Below, in pieces: positions 33,034-41,934 of a DNA stretch of 51,937 nt (positions within the stretch are counted from its first letter, which is position 1; every line of letters starts with the position of its first letter). The notes under the pieces are model-generated. The model did no database searches. It was not told where the DNA came from and saw only the letters and a list, made by a program, of their open reading frames with translations. Source of the DNA: Candidatus Fermentibacterota bacterium (GTDB lineage Bacteria > Fermentibacterota > Fermentibacteria > Fermentibacterales > Fermentibacteraceae); assembly GCA_002748705.1 (NCBI GenBank), contig PDSZ01000039.1, forward strand, positions 1 to 51,937, given 5' to 3'. The position numbers and the translations under genes were made by a program.

Positions 33034-33639
33034 TTACGGCATTCCGATGTACCGATGGGTCTGAAGGCTGAGCCGCCATCTGGGATCTTCAAGGCAGCGG
33101 TCTATGCACAATCTGAGATTATACTCGTAACTCTCGTCGTACTTCGGCTGAAGCCAGAAGTGGCCGAAGAGTGTTTCAGCCCAGGTGTCAGGATCAACTG
33201 CTTCAGAAGGCCAGACTATCTTCAGTTCGTCACCTTCCCTCAGAAGACACCTGTCACTCTTGGGGCTTACACATACCCAGTCCACTCCGCCAGGGACAGG
33301 AAAGGTTCCGTTGGTCTCAAGGAGCACCTGAAAACCCAGGGAGTGAAAGGCTTCAACAAGAGGTTCATCCAGCTGCAGCAGAGGCTCACCTCCTGTGCAG
33401 AGAACTGCCGGTATGCCTGTCTTTCCAGGCCACTTTTCGGCAACAGCTTCAGCAAGTTCCACTGGAGAGGAAAAAACACCTCCTCCCGGACCGTCGGTTC
33501 CTGCAAAATCTGTGTCGCAGAATGAACAGGAGAGGTTGCACTCCTGAAATCTAAGCAGAACCACCGTTCTTCCGGTGTAATAGCCTTCCCCCTGCAGTGT
33601 AGGGTACATCTCTTTTATTCGGTAGTTTTTCTCACACAT
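33034..33639 (-). CDS. queE: 7-carboxy-7-deazaguanine synthase QueE
   Basis: A 201-residue radical SAM enzyme that contracts the pterin ring to 7-carboxy-7-deazaguanine. The cluster motif is CNLSCSFC (C34, C38, C41, the common CX3CX2C spacing), preceded by MYPTLQGEGYYTGR typical of QueE. A TGGEPLLQ motif and an ETNG strand follow, then KIVWPS and WLQPKYDE that shape the active site. The ATG at 33639 overlaps the queC stop by eight bases and gives the family-like N-terminus; GTG at 33660 is possible. Confidence 0.95.
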   Translation of the reverse strand: MCEKNYRIKEMYPTLQGEGYYTGRTVVLLRFQECNLSCSFCDTDFAGTDGPGGGVFSSPVELAEAVAEKWPGKTGIPAVLCTGGEPLLQLDEPLVEAFHSLGFQVLLETNGTFPVPGGVDWVCVSPKSDRCLLREGDELKIVWPSEAVDPDTWAETLFGHFWLQPKYDESYEYNLRLCIDRCLEDPRWRLSLQTHRYIGMP

Positions 33640-34300
33640 AAGTGGCCGGGTCCGTTTCACCGTTCTCTCGAAACCCCTTCAGCCTGAGAAGGCAGGAATC
33701 ACAGGTGCCGCAGCTTCTTCCCTGGCTGTCAGGCCTGTAGCAGCTCAGTGTAAGGGAATAATCAACACCCAGATCAAGGCCTGCTCTTATAATTTCAGCT
33801 TTTGTCATGTGCAGAAGAGGAGCTTCAATTCTTACAGGATTACCCTGAACCGCGCTCTTTGTGGCAACAGCAGCCAGATTCCGGAATGCTTTTATGAAAG
33901 CCGGCCGGCAGTCAGGATATCCGCTGTAGTCAAGAGCGTTCACCCCTATGAAAACAGCATCTGCCTCTCTGCTCTCTGCAAGTGCCAGCGCGAGAGAAAG
34001 GAATACTGTGTTTCGGGCAGGCACATATGTTGAGGGTATCTCAGTTCTTTGAATATTTCCGTTCTGCACCTCCCCTTCACCTGTAAGTGAAGAAGCTCTG
34101 AACGGCTCAGGATCAAGCTGAAGAACAACATGATCCCTCACATTCCAGGCTGCTGCTGTTGCCGCAGCTTTATCAAGCTCAATGGAATGCTTCTGGCCGT
34201 AGCGAAAAGAAAGGGCTGTTACACTGTATTCATCCTTTGAAGCCATTGCAAGAACAGTGGCTGAATCAAGACCGCCTGAAAGAAGCACCACAGCTTTCAC
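33632..34300 (-). CDS. queC: 7-cyano-7-deazaguanine synthase QueC
   Basis: A 222-residue ATP-dependent ligase that converts 7-carboxy-7-deazaguanine to preQ0. The PP-loop ATPase motif SGGLDSATVL is near residue 8; SFRYGQKH, VPARNTVF, and GVNALDYSGYPDCRPAFI follow in the normal order, and four cysteines in the C-terminal CYRPDSQGRSCGTCDSC region bind zinc. The start is GTG at 34300, overlapping the NtrC-type regulator gene as GTGA. The link of a queuosine unit to a two-component system by translational overlap is unusual. Confidence 0.96.
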   Translation of the reverse strand: MKAVVLLSGGLDSATVLAMASKDEYSVTALSFRYGQKHSIELDKAAATAAAWNVRDHVVLQLDPEPFRASSLTGEGEVQNGNIQRTEIPSTYVPARNTVFLSLALALAESREADAVFIGVNALDYSGYPDCRPAFIKAFRNLAAVATKSAVQGNPVRIEAPLLHMTKAEIIRAGLDLGVDYSLTLSCYRPDSQGRSCGTCDSCLLRLKGFRENGETDPATYV

Positions 34301-35574
34301 TTTTCCAGCCCCAGTTCCTTTATTTTTGTAAGCAGTGTCCTGTAGCTTACCCCTAGAGCAGACGCTGCTTTGGTACGGTTTCCCTCTGAGACTTCCAGGG
34401 CCTTTTCTATAAGCTCTTTCTCCCTTTTTCTCGCAGCAGCTGCCGACTCTTCCCGAAGGTTGCCGCTGGAAACGGCCTTTTCAGAGCAGTCACACTGGAA
34501 CTCAAGAAGTTCAGAGGTAATCTCACCGCCTGCGGAGTTTACACATGCTCTTCTCACAAGGGTACGCATCTCTCTCACATTTCCAGGCCAGCTGTAGTTC
34601 TCAATAGCCTGAACTGCACATGGGGACAGAATACTGCCGCCGAACATCTTCAAAAAGTGCTCTGCCAGAAGAAGCCTGTCTTCTCCCCTCTCCCGCAGAG
34701 GAGGAAGGGTAACAGGAAACTCCGCTATTCTGTAGTAGAGATCCTCCCTGAACAGTCCCTTTTCTGTAAGTTCCTTCAGATTCCTGTTGCTGGCTGAAAT
34801 AACCAGAGCATCAGTGAACAGCTCTTCAGTGCCCCCTACAGAATGATAGGTGCCTGACTCAAGAACCCTGAGCAGTTTACCCTGAAGCCCCAGCTCCATG
34901 TCACCTATTTCGTCAAGAAAGATTACACCCCCTGAAGCCATTGTGAACCGTCCAGGTCTTGCCTCTGAGGAACCGGTATAGGCGCCCTTTTCAGCTCCGA
35001 ACAGTTCGCTCTCCATAAGGTTTGCCGGAATTGCAGCACAGTTAACAGGAATGAAAGGGCCTGCCTCACGGTCACTTGTGCGGTGAATCATTCTTGCCAG
35101 AAGTTCCTTGCCGGTACCACTCTCACCCATTACAAGAACATTCATGCCGCTGCCGGCTGCCCTTTTTGCCCTTGAAATGGCCTCATGGAACTGTTCTGAT
35201 TTCCCTACCATCTCACCTGGGCTGTCAGGGCAGATTCTTCGCAGAATTCCAAGAAGCTCGTCAAGTTCAAACGGTTTGCTGATAAAGTCCGATGCTCCGG
35301 TTTTCATGGCATTAACAGCCATGTCCACAGTTCCAAAAGCAGTCATAACAACAACTCTGCATCCTCTCGGCGCAGAGTGAAGAACATCAATTCCGGAAAT
35401 CCTGCCTGGAAGGCAGACATCGGTGAGAACAGCATCATACTTTTCAGAGGCTAGTTCTTCAAGTGCCTGATTACCCCCCTGTACAGCAGTAACCTGCCAT
35501 CCGTCTTCCTGAAGAGCTGCAGTGAGCATGACACGCATTCCTCTTTTGTCCTCTACCAGAAGTATCTTCTTCAT
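34297..35574 (-). CDS. NtrC-family sigma54-dependent response regulator
   Basis: A 425-residue three-domain regulator. The receiver domain (1-115) has acidic residues at the N-terminus, phosphate acceptor Asp52 in LTDVCLPG and a Lys in SKPFE. The AAA+ domain starts with Walker A GESGTGKE (about 150-157); the sigma54-contact loop reads GAYTGS at 197-202 instead of the canonical GAFTGA. Walker B is VIFLDEIGD and the sensor parts are intact. The C-terminal Fis-type helix-turn-helix is GNRTKAASALGVSYRTLLTKI. It is coupled to the histidine kinase by ATGA, which should phosphorylate it. Targets are unknown; the surrounding glycan genes are natural candidates. Confidence 0.93.
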   Translation of the reverse strand: MKKILLVEDKRGMRVMLTAALQEDGWQVTAVQGGNQALEELASEKYDAVLTDVCLPGRISGIDVLHSAPRGCRVVVMTAFGTVDMAVNAMKTGASDFISKPFELDELLGILRRICPDSPGEMVGKSEQFHEAISRAKRAAGSGMNVLVMGESGTGKELLARMIHRTSDREAGPFIPVNCAAIPANLMESELFGAEKGAYTGSSEARPGRFTMASGGVIFLDEIGDMELGLQGKLLRVLESGTYHSVGGTEELFTDALVISASNRNLKELTEKGLFREDLYYRIAEFPVTLPPLRERGEDRLLLAEHFLKMFGGSILSPCAVQAIENYSWPGNVREMRTLVRRACVNSAGGEITSELLEFQCDCSEKAVSSGNLREESAAAARKREKELIEKALEVSEGNRTKAASALGVSYRTLLTKIKELGLEK

Positions 35575-37190
35575 TGCTTTCTCTCTTCTGCAGGAATTCG
35601 CACAGTGAAAATGGCACCGCCTTCAGGCCTGTGAGCTGCTGTCATCTTTCCTCCCATTGCCCGCACAAGCCTTCTGGCTATGGTAAGACCGAGACCCATA
35701 CCATCCCCTTCACCGGAGGAATACATAGGTTTGAAGACTATCTCAGGATCGTCAGGAAGCCCTGGGCCGCCATCCTGCACAGAAAATACAAAATTTCCGC
35801 TGCTGCCAGTGAACCCTGCCTCCACAACAACAGTTTCTCTGCCGGCAATACGAATCGCATTGGTCAGCAGGTTGTCCAGTATTCTGGTGAGAATCACTGC
35901 GCTTCCAGGCACCATACAATCAGATGCAAGGCTGTTCCTGCCTCTGAATACCACCCCTTTGGATTCTGCAAGATTCTCAATTACCGCCAGGGCTTCACTG
36001 CATGAAATGGAGCTGCCTATTGTGCTCTCCACTGCTATTCTTCGAAATGCTTCAACCACTCTTCTGGCAGAATCGACCTCCAGTGAGGCTTCACGCAGGA
36101 GTTCTCCGGTTCTTTCGCTGTCGCCTCCCCTTGCCAGAAGGGTCATGAAACCTTCAAGAGCACAGAGGGCATTACCTATCTCGTGGGCCACACCGCCGGA
36201 AAAAGCTCCCAGATCAGCAAGGGCGCTCTCCTCGGAGAGCTTTCTTTCAAGCTGCAGCGATTCGGTAACATCGGTGATGAGAACAACTGTTTCTCCGCTT
36301 TCGCCGCCTGCAGCACTGAAACGGTAGTTCCTGCCCCCCAGCTCACTGTCCCACTCCCTGTTACCATGCTTTACAAAAGGGGCAAGGGCGGCCTCACCGG
36401 TCCAGCTTTCAGGTGAAGGCCCCAGAACTGAAAGAGCACTGGAATTCCAGAGAGTAGGCTTCATTCGGGAATCAAGAACCACCACCGATGAATCCATTGC
36501 TTCAAGAACAGCGCCGGATCTGGATTCGGCGGTTTCTGCCCTTTCAAGAGCCCTGGCTCTCATTTCCTTCAGCTGCCTGTCCTGCATTGAGAGCTGATCT
36601 ACCAGTTTTCTGAAGGAATCGTCGGCAGCAGCAGCCGATCTGCCTCCCCCTTCATCAATTCTGTCAGCCTGACCGAGAATGTTTCTCAGAGGTTCAAGAA
36701 CTGTCTTTCTCAGGTAACGGGGTGTAAGCACCGCAACAGCAGTAAGAAAGATGGCAAAAAGGGCCATTACCGCCGCTGCTGCTCTGCCTGCCTTAAGGGA
36801 AGGAGGCAGGTCGACAACCATGAGAATGTTGTATTCACCTGACCGGGCAGTATGGGAAACGGTCTCCCATTGGCTTCTCTCGGCAGGATCAAGGGTGGGA
36901 TAAGCCATTGCAAGGGTATCATTCATCATCACAGCCACTGCGCTTATTCCTCCGCCGGGAATAAAAGCCTCTGCCAGCTCCTGAAGCCTGGTCTGGGAAG
37001 GCCTTGAGCCCAGGGCAGCGGCGGTAAAGGCAGCTCTGGAAAGGGCGGATGCTTCAAGAGCGGAAACAGATTCTCCTACTGTGAGCCAGAGAACAAGGGC
37101 AGCAACAAAAGCAACAAGCGCAGAGGCTCCTGCAACGAGACCTGTAAGACTTTCCACTCCCAGAATAAACCTGTGTCCCTCAGACTTCAA
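35571..37190 (-). CDS. Membrane sensor histidine kinase
   Basis: A 539-residue kinase. TM1 at about 12-38, an external sensor loop (about 39-134), TM2 at about 135-156, then a HAMP-like linker and a PAS-like domain (about 228-312, with VVVLDSRMKPTLWNSSAL). The phosphorylated His336 is in the H-box SGGVAHEIGNAL, and the HATPase domain carries N-box NLLTNAIRI, DGGPGLPDDP and GMGLGLTIARRL. This is the NtrB-like class matching the NtrC-type partner directly downstream. The start is TTG at 37190, with GGGG upstream, overlapping the glycosyltransferase gene by 11 bases. Its signal is unknown. Confidence 0.92.
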   Translation of the reverse strand: MKSEGHRFILGVESLTGLVAGASALVAFVAALVLWLTVGESVSALEASALSRAAFTAAALGSRPSQTRLQELAEAFIPGGGISAVAVMMNDTLAMAYPTLDPAERSQWETVSHTARSGEYNILMVVDLPPSLKAGRAAAAVMALFAIFLTAVAVLTPRYLRKTVLEPLRNILGQADRIDEGGGRSAAAADDSFRKLVDQLSMQDRQLKEMRARALERAETAESRSGAVLEAMDSSVVVLDSRMKPTLWNSSALSVLGPSPESWTGEAALAPFVKHGNREWDSELGGRNYRFSAAGGESGETVVLITDVTESLQLERKLSEESALADLGAFSGGVAHEIGNALCALEGFMTLLARGGDSERTGELLREASLEVDSARRVVEAFRRIAVESTIGSSISCSEALAVIENLAESKGVVFRGRNSLASDCMVPGSAVILTRILDNLLTNAIRIAGRETVVVEAGFTGSSGNFVFSVQDGGPGLPDDPEIVFKPMYSSGEGDGMGLGLTIARRLVRAMGGKMTAAHRPEGGAIFTVRIPAEERKQ

Positions 37191-37998
37191 CTCTGCCCCT
37201 TCTCCACTTAAGGTAGTTTCTGAAGCCCTCTCTGAATGCGCTTCCGCCTTTTATAAAGTGAAGCGGCAGCCACAGTGCAGTGCTTATTCTCATCAGAAGG
37301 GATGAACAGTGTATCTCCATGAAAACAAACCTGTTTCTCTCCCTGAGCGCCATTGTAGCCTGTGAACTGCCCATTGTAGCCCTGTGAAGATGGTTCACCA
37401 CAGCCTCTTCAACGATAATCATACGATACCCTGCACCGGTCATTCTGGCTCCCAGATCGGTATCTTCCCAGTAGATAGGCGCAAACCTGGTGTCCAGACC
37501 GTTCAGGGCCTCCCATGCTTTCCGTTTCCACAAGGCACACGCGCCTGAAGGATAGGGCTCTCCACTGCCTCCCTGCATGGTTACAGCCAGCCCTCTTCTG
37601 AAACCCCACCTGAAGAGGCTGTCATCGGTTCCGTCAGGACGGGGAATTGATGGCACTGCTGCCGCAACTTCCCTCTCTGATTCCTGAAGCCTTTTCAGAA
37701 GCATTGAAAAACTGCCCGGTTCAGGTGAAGTATCATTGTTGAGAAGCATAAGGTAATCACCTTCTGCATTGCTCATGCCAAGATTTACCGCTGAACAGAA
37801 AGCAGGAGAGCCTTTTCGCTCAAGGATTCTTACAGAGGGAAACTCTTTTTCCACAGCAGCGGAGGTGCCGTCAGAGGAACAGTCATCAACAACTATCACC
37901 AGTCCTCCAGCCTGTTCAGTTTCACTGATAATTCCAGGAAGAAACCTTCGAAGAATGGAGAGACCGTTTCTGGAGGGTATGACAACAGAAAACTTCAT
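37180..37998 (-). CDS. Family 2 glycosyltransferase
   Basis: A 272-residue GT-A enzyme. The N-terminal strand is FSVVIPSRNG, followed by VVDDCSSDGT, the metal-binding region LMLLNNDTSP, and the acceptor helix motif APIYWEDTDLGARM with the catalytic ED. This pattern is typical of rhamnosyl- and related transferases in cell-surface polysaccharide synthesis. ATG at 37998 overlaps the preceding membrane protein stop by one base (TGATG). It is followed by the histidine kinase. Sugar unknown. Confidence 0.91.
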   Translation of the reverse strand: MKFSVVIPSRNGLSILRRFLPGIISETEQAGGLVIVVDDCSSDGTSAAVEKEFPSVRILERKGSPAFCSAVNLGMSNAEGDYLMLLNNDTSPEPGSFSMLLKRLQESEREVAAAVPSIPRPDGTDDSLFRWGFRRGLAVTMQGGSGEPYPSGACALWKRKAWEALNGLDTRFAPIYWEDTDLGARMTGAGYRMIIVEEAVVNHLHRATMGSSQATMALRERNRFVFMEIHCSSLLMRISTALWLPLHFIKGGSAFREGFRNYLKWRRGRVEV

Positions 37999-39974
37999 CA
38001 GAAAACCCCTGCCCTGTCCAGATATACCGGATTGCCTGAGTACCATATGATTCTGAGAGTATCCCTGTAAGCATTCAACGGCAAATGGTAAATCTCCATA
38101 ATTCTGTTCTCAGGCAGGTCAGGAAGAACCCTTTCGTTCCGTCCCAGAAACTGGTAATCTTCAGGTAGTTCTGCCAGTTCTGTTTCCACATGAATAACTG
38201 TATCCCCCACCATAAGTGCCCCTCCGGAGGAGGACATTTCAAGAAGAAGCGAGTCTGCGCTGCTGTTACAGGGAAGCAGTATTGACTGCCCCGGCTCAGA
38301 GAGTTCAAGGAGTCTTTCTGTTTCTGTTATCCATAAAGCTCTGTTTACAGGGTCAGGGCTTCGCGGATAGAGCGGAGCACCCTGTACTGCGGAAGAATCC
38401 AGATCTTCCGCATCAGGAACAACTGGAGCAATACCGGCAAGAAAGAAACCGCAGAGAAGTATTATCGCAGCATGAGCCCCTGCAAAACGGCTTCTTCTGA
38501 ACACAGCAAATATTCCTGCCGCAAGAACTGCAGGCATCAGGAGGTTAAGGGGATTGCTGCGAATCATTGAGAAACCGCCGGAACCTCCAAGCAGTTCAAG
38601 AAGAGAGTCTGTACCGTCTGCATAGTTGGCCCTGAGCGCAGGGCAGACAATCACCAGAGCGCTGACAGCAATGGAGAACGATGCAAATACACCTGCAGCA
38701 GGCTTGCGCCACACCTGGCTGAACCCGGCGGCAAAAAGAGGAACAAGAGGAAGAAACATTCTTCCAGCAGGAGCAGGAAGACCATGCCAGCAGCTGCCCA
38801 TCCAGATAACAGTTGCAAACCAGTAGAAAGCAGATGGTATCACAAGCCGGTGAAAGAGAGTTCTGTCACGCCTGTACAATTCAGGAAGCCCTGCCAGCGC
38901 AACAAGCGTCCAGGGAGCCCTGAAGAAAAGCCCTGCCTCCAGATCAAAAAGACTCCAGCCAAGGTTTGACAGAAGATGCAGAGGCCGGTGAAAGATATTG
39001 ATCCATATCAGTTTAAGGGCTTCAATATTACCGTATCTTACCCAGAATATTCTGCCGTGAAGCAGGTATCTGTCCCCTGCCAGAAAAAGAATAAGAGCAC
39101 ATACCAGAATTGCCGGAAAAAGGTACTTTTTCTTCAGATTTCCTTTGACAGGGAAATACTCAGCTGCAAGCATTCCTGCGCCTAATGCTCCATAGCGGAG
39201 CTTCAGCGCAGCAAGCAAAAGAACAACTGCCAGGCGGAGAATAGTGCCGTACTTCCCCTTTCCGTATCTCAGCGGCAGAAGAAACAGAAGAACAGCCAGC
39301 CATCCGGTGTAGGCCAGCCCTGAAATACTGAATCCAGGATAGAGAGCAGCAGCCATGAAAGCAGGCAACGGCGCCGCAATACCCCCCAGAAGTACAACTG
39401 CTGCAATGGTTATCACAACCGGAACTATACGAAGCCCTTCCTCTCCGGCTATAAGCCCAGGTGAAATCATCAGAGGAAAGAACTCAGTGTGGTGGCTCGT
39501 TTCGCTGTCAATATCACCAGTTCTCAGCCCTGTTTGCAGCCTGCTTTCATAACCGATTCCGGTTACAGAGGAAGCTATCTCGGCAAAGCGGACTTCATCG
39601 CTGTTCACAGCGGAGGTAACCGCAGAAAGCAGAACCGCAGGAAGAATGCCTCTGACAACTTGTCCGCTGTGAATCACTGTTGCGGCTCCTGAGGCAATCA
39701 CACCGGCAGCGGCGGCGGCTCCTGCAATTATCCAGCCGAATTCTGAAAGCTGCCACAACCATACCGAAACAGTAAAAACAGCGAAGAAAACAGAAAGCCA
39801 TTTAGTTGCAGGGGCGCGTCCTGCAAGCAAACCGGCAAGAATCCATGCCCCTGGAAGTATTCTGCCGTAAAATCCCGGTGAAGGCATGCCTGCAAGTTTC
39901 CAGGCTATGAACACCCATGCTCCTGAGACGAAGCATGAGAGCATAAGCCGATGTGTTTCGATGAATCTTCTCAC
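37998..39974 (-). CDS. Polytopic GT-C-like membrane protein
   Basis: A 658-residue protein with at least 12 predicted membrane helices and a soluble C-terminal domain of about 120 residues. After the first helices, an external loop with VNSDEVRFAEIA recalls the acidic loop of GT-C enzymes such as ArnT and O-mannosyltransferases. No recognised family signature is otherwise seen. Start GTG at 39974 overlaps the gene before as GTGA. In a cluster of glycosyltransferases it may use lipid-linked sugars to modify a glycan or a protein at the periplasmic face. Low certainty on activity. Confidence 0.65.
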   Translation of the reverse strand: MRRFIETHRLMLSCFVSGAWVFIAWKLAGMPSPGFYGRILPGAWILAGLLAGRAPATKWLSVFFAVFTVSVWLWQLSEFGWIIAGAAAAAGVIASGAATVIHSGQVVRGILPAVLLSAVTSAVNSDEVRFAEIASSVTGIGYESRLQTGLRTGDIDSETSHHTEFFPLMISPGLIAGEEGLRIVPVVITIAAVVLLGGIAAPLPAFMAAALYPGFSISGLAYTGWLAVLLFLLPLRYGKGKYGTILRLAVVLLLAALKLRYGALGAGMLAAEYFPVKGNLKKKYLFPAILVCALILFLAGDRYLLHGRIFWVRYGNIEALKLIWINIFHRPLHLLSNLGWSLFDLEAGLFFRAPWTLVALAGLPELYRRDRTLFHRLVIPSAFYWFATVIWMGSCWHGLPAPAGRMFLPLVPLFAAGFSQVWRKPAAGVFASFSIAVSALVIVCPALRANYADGTDSLLELLGGSGGFSMIRSNPLNLLMPAVLAAGIFAVFRRSRFAGAHAAIILLCGFFLAGIAPVVPDAEDLDSSAVQGAPLYPRSPDPVNRALWITETERLLELSEPGQSILLPCNSSADSLLLEMSSSGGALMVGDTVIHVETELAELPEDYQFLGRNERVLPDLPENRIMEIYHLPLNAYRDTLRIIWYSGNPVYLDRAGVF

Positions 39975-40753
39975 AGAAGCTCACCTCCTGCGGAAAGATG
40001 CACAGCAGGATGACAAAAGGCTCTGTGATGCCTCAGAAGCCTTACAGCAAGAGTATCACCGGGGCTCATGGAGAAGCAGATTGTATCATTTCCTGCAGAG
40101 AGCATGGTAAGCTCTTCTCTGCACAAGAGCGCGGCAACAGGCAGTGTATCTCTCACACCTCCGCTGTTCACAGCTGCCTGCATTGCCCACTCCCCTGAGC
40201 AGGGAGCAGGAAGAAGCACTTCAGTACAGCTGCCTGTGAGGGAGGGTATCTCAAATGATATTTTTTCATTCTGAATAACTGAACGGGCAATTGCAGCCTC
40301 TGGAACAGCCTTCTCAGGAAAACCGCCTGTCAGGGCAGAAACAATGAAAGCTGCTGCCAGTACCGCAATGGAGAGTTTGTGCCTTTTCTCAATGAAAACA
40401 AGAACCGCCGAAGCTGCCAGAGCCGCAGTCATACCTGCTGCAGGCAGAAACCAGGCCACTGAAGCAGTGGTTATGAAACCTGCAGCTCTCAATGCTGTTC
40501 CTCTGCCGGCGGCGCTTGCTGTAAACCCTGCTGCAAGGCATACCCATGGCAGTGCAGAAGGAGCAGCAGCTGAGGCAAGCAAAGCCAGAGAGAGTACCGG
40601 AAAAAGAACAGTGCCGGATGCAAGACCGGAAGCAACTCCCAGCGGAAGCAGGGACAGAGTCAGAGGGTCAAAACCTCTGAACAGTATTGAAGCTGCACAT
40701 AAGCATCCTCCGGCAATGATAACTGCTGCAGCGCAGTTCCTGTCAGTGTTCAT
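39971..40753 (-). CDS. Unknown membrane protein with periplasmic C-domain
   Basis: A 260-residue, Ala-rich protein: about six closely spaced hydrophobic helices in residues 1-155, then a soluble part of about 100 residues with beta-strand-like pattern (KISFEIPSLTGSCTEVLLPAP and onward). No catalytic motif or family is recognised. It is coupled to both neighbours (ATGA on one side, GTGA on the other), so it belongs to the glycan locus. It could be an accessory to the GT-C-like protein that follows it. Confidence 0.6.
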   Translation of the reverse strand: MNTDRNCAAAVIIAGGCLCAASILFRGFDPLTLSLLPLGVASGLASGTVLFPVLSLALLASAAAPSALPWVCLAAGFTASAAGRGTALRAAGFITTASVAWFLPAAGMTAALAASAVLVFIEKRHKLSIAVLAAAFIVSALTGGFPEKAVPEAAIARSVIQNEKISFEIPSLTGSCTEVLLPAPCSGEWAMQAAVNSGGVRDTLPVAALLCREELTMLSAGNDTICFSMSPGDTLAVRLLRHHRAFCHPAVHLSAGGELL

Positions 40754-41934
40754 TTTACCTCTACCTTGATTGAATCAGAGAGTGAGTCGCATTTAATGTA
40801 TACAATGCCAGGCGGTTCAGCCAGAGTAACCTCAACTGTCTTTGACGGTGAAACTGTTACTCTGCGCAAAAGCTCCCCTGAACCTGAAACAACAGCTGCA
40901 GTGGATGCATGCGACTCCCCTGTAAGAGCCAGTTTCAGAGGCTTCCTGTGAGGTTTGAGCCCTGCCCATGGAGCAGCTCTTCCCCTCTGCCATCCCGGCC
41001 CCGGCGCTCCCTGCTCAGGCCTTCTGAGAGGCATATCACCTGGAATACCGTAAAGAATTGATTTTGTATGCCGGTCAAGGGCAATCTCTTCAGGAGCAGG
41101 GGCAGCAAGAGCTTTCAGGAAGGTTTTAATCCTGGCAAACGGAGAAATACCTCTCAAAAGCATTCCTGCAGCGATTCGCAGCTCCCTTGACCAAAGGCTT
41201 CTTTCAGATAACCCGCTGCCTCTCAGAAAACGCCTTTGAAGCCTTATGGAAGAAGCAAGCTCCCAGAGTTCAGCCTTCTCCCGCACAGCGGAAGCTCCAA
41301 CCATGTGAGCTGCCTGGGAACCGCCGCATAGAGCAACCTTCCACCCTGCACCTCTGGCGCGAAGGGAGAGATCCGCATCTTCAAAGTACATGAAGTAGCC
41401 TGTATCAAAACCTCCCAGCTTTTTCAGTACAGATGTTCTCCAGAGAGCAACTGCTGCGGTTACCGCAGGCACCTCTCGTATTCCACCCTTGATGAAGGGC
41501 TCCAGATGCATGAAACCTGCATCCCAGGATTCACCGAAGGGTGTCAGATAAACTCCTCTTCCTGCTGTTACCAGCTCCCAGCCCCATAATCTTATCACCG
41601 GCTGTACAGCTGCCAGACAACTGTTCTCATCAAGTGCTGCCACCAGAAGAGCCAGGTTCTCCCTGGTTATTGAAGCATCGCTGTTCAGAAACAATGTGTA
41701 TTCTGTATCAATCTTTTCAAGACAGCGGTTGCATCCGTTGCCGAAACCCAGGTTATCACCGGTGATAACAGCGGCATCTGAAATCATCTTGCAGGCTTTT
41801 TCAGCTGAACCATCGGAAGAACAGCTGTCATAGATAACCGCGCCGGCAGGAGAAAGCCCCTGAATAGTTGCGGAAAGCCCTGGAATCAGCTCTGCATTGT
41901 TGTAGAGAACCACTGCTGCAGTTACCCTTTCCAC
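40750..41934 (-). CDS. Family 2 glycosyltransferase with C-terminal extension
   Basis: A 394-residue protein. The GT-A core begins VTAAVVLYNN, with DSCSSDGS, LFLNSDASIT (metal site) and YFEDADLSLRARGAGW (acceptor side). This arrangement is like rhamnosyltransferase WbbL. After about residue 250 there is an extension, with a Pro/Gly-rich linker near 320 and a small beta-rich end. GTG at 41934 is chosen since AGGAGG lies seven bases upstream; a longer reading enters the neighbour and precedes the conserved first strand. It overlaps the upstream GT4 gene by 13 bases. Confidence 0.88.
   Translation of the reverse strand: MERVTAAVVLYNNAELIPGLSATIQGLSPAGAVIYDSCSSDGSAEKACKMISDAAVITGDNLGFGNGCNRCLEKIDTEYTLFLNSDASITRENLALLVAALDENSCLAAVQPVIRLWGWELVTAGRGVYLTPFGESWDAGFMHLEPFIKGGIREVPAVTAAVALWRTSVLKKLGGFDTGYFMYFEDADLSLRARGAGWKVALCGGSQAAHMVGASAVREKAELWELASSIRLQRRFLRGSGLSERSLWSRELRIAAGMLLRGISPFARIKTFLKALAAPAPEEIALDRHTKSILYGIPGDMPLRRPEQGAPGPGWQRGRAAPWAGLKPHRKPLKLALTGESHASTAAVVSGSGELLRRVTVSPSKTVEVTLAEPPGIVYIKCDSLSDSIKVEVK

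Noticed and set aside
31895..34300. preQ1 riboswitch near the queuosine genes
   Set aside because: Genes overlap or nearly touch on both strands; there is no leader long enough, and no preQ1 aptamer-like pattern was seen before gatE-queF.
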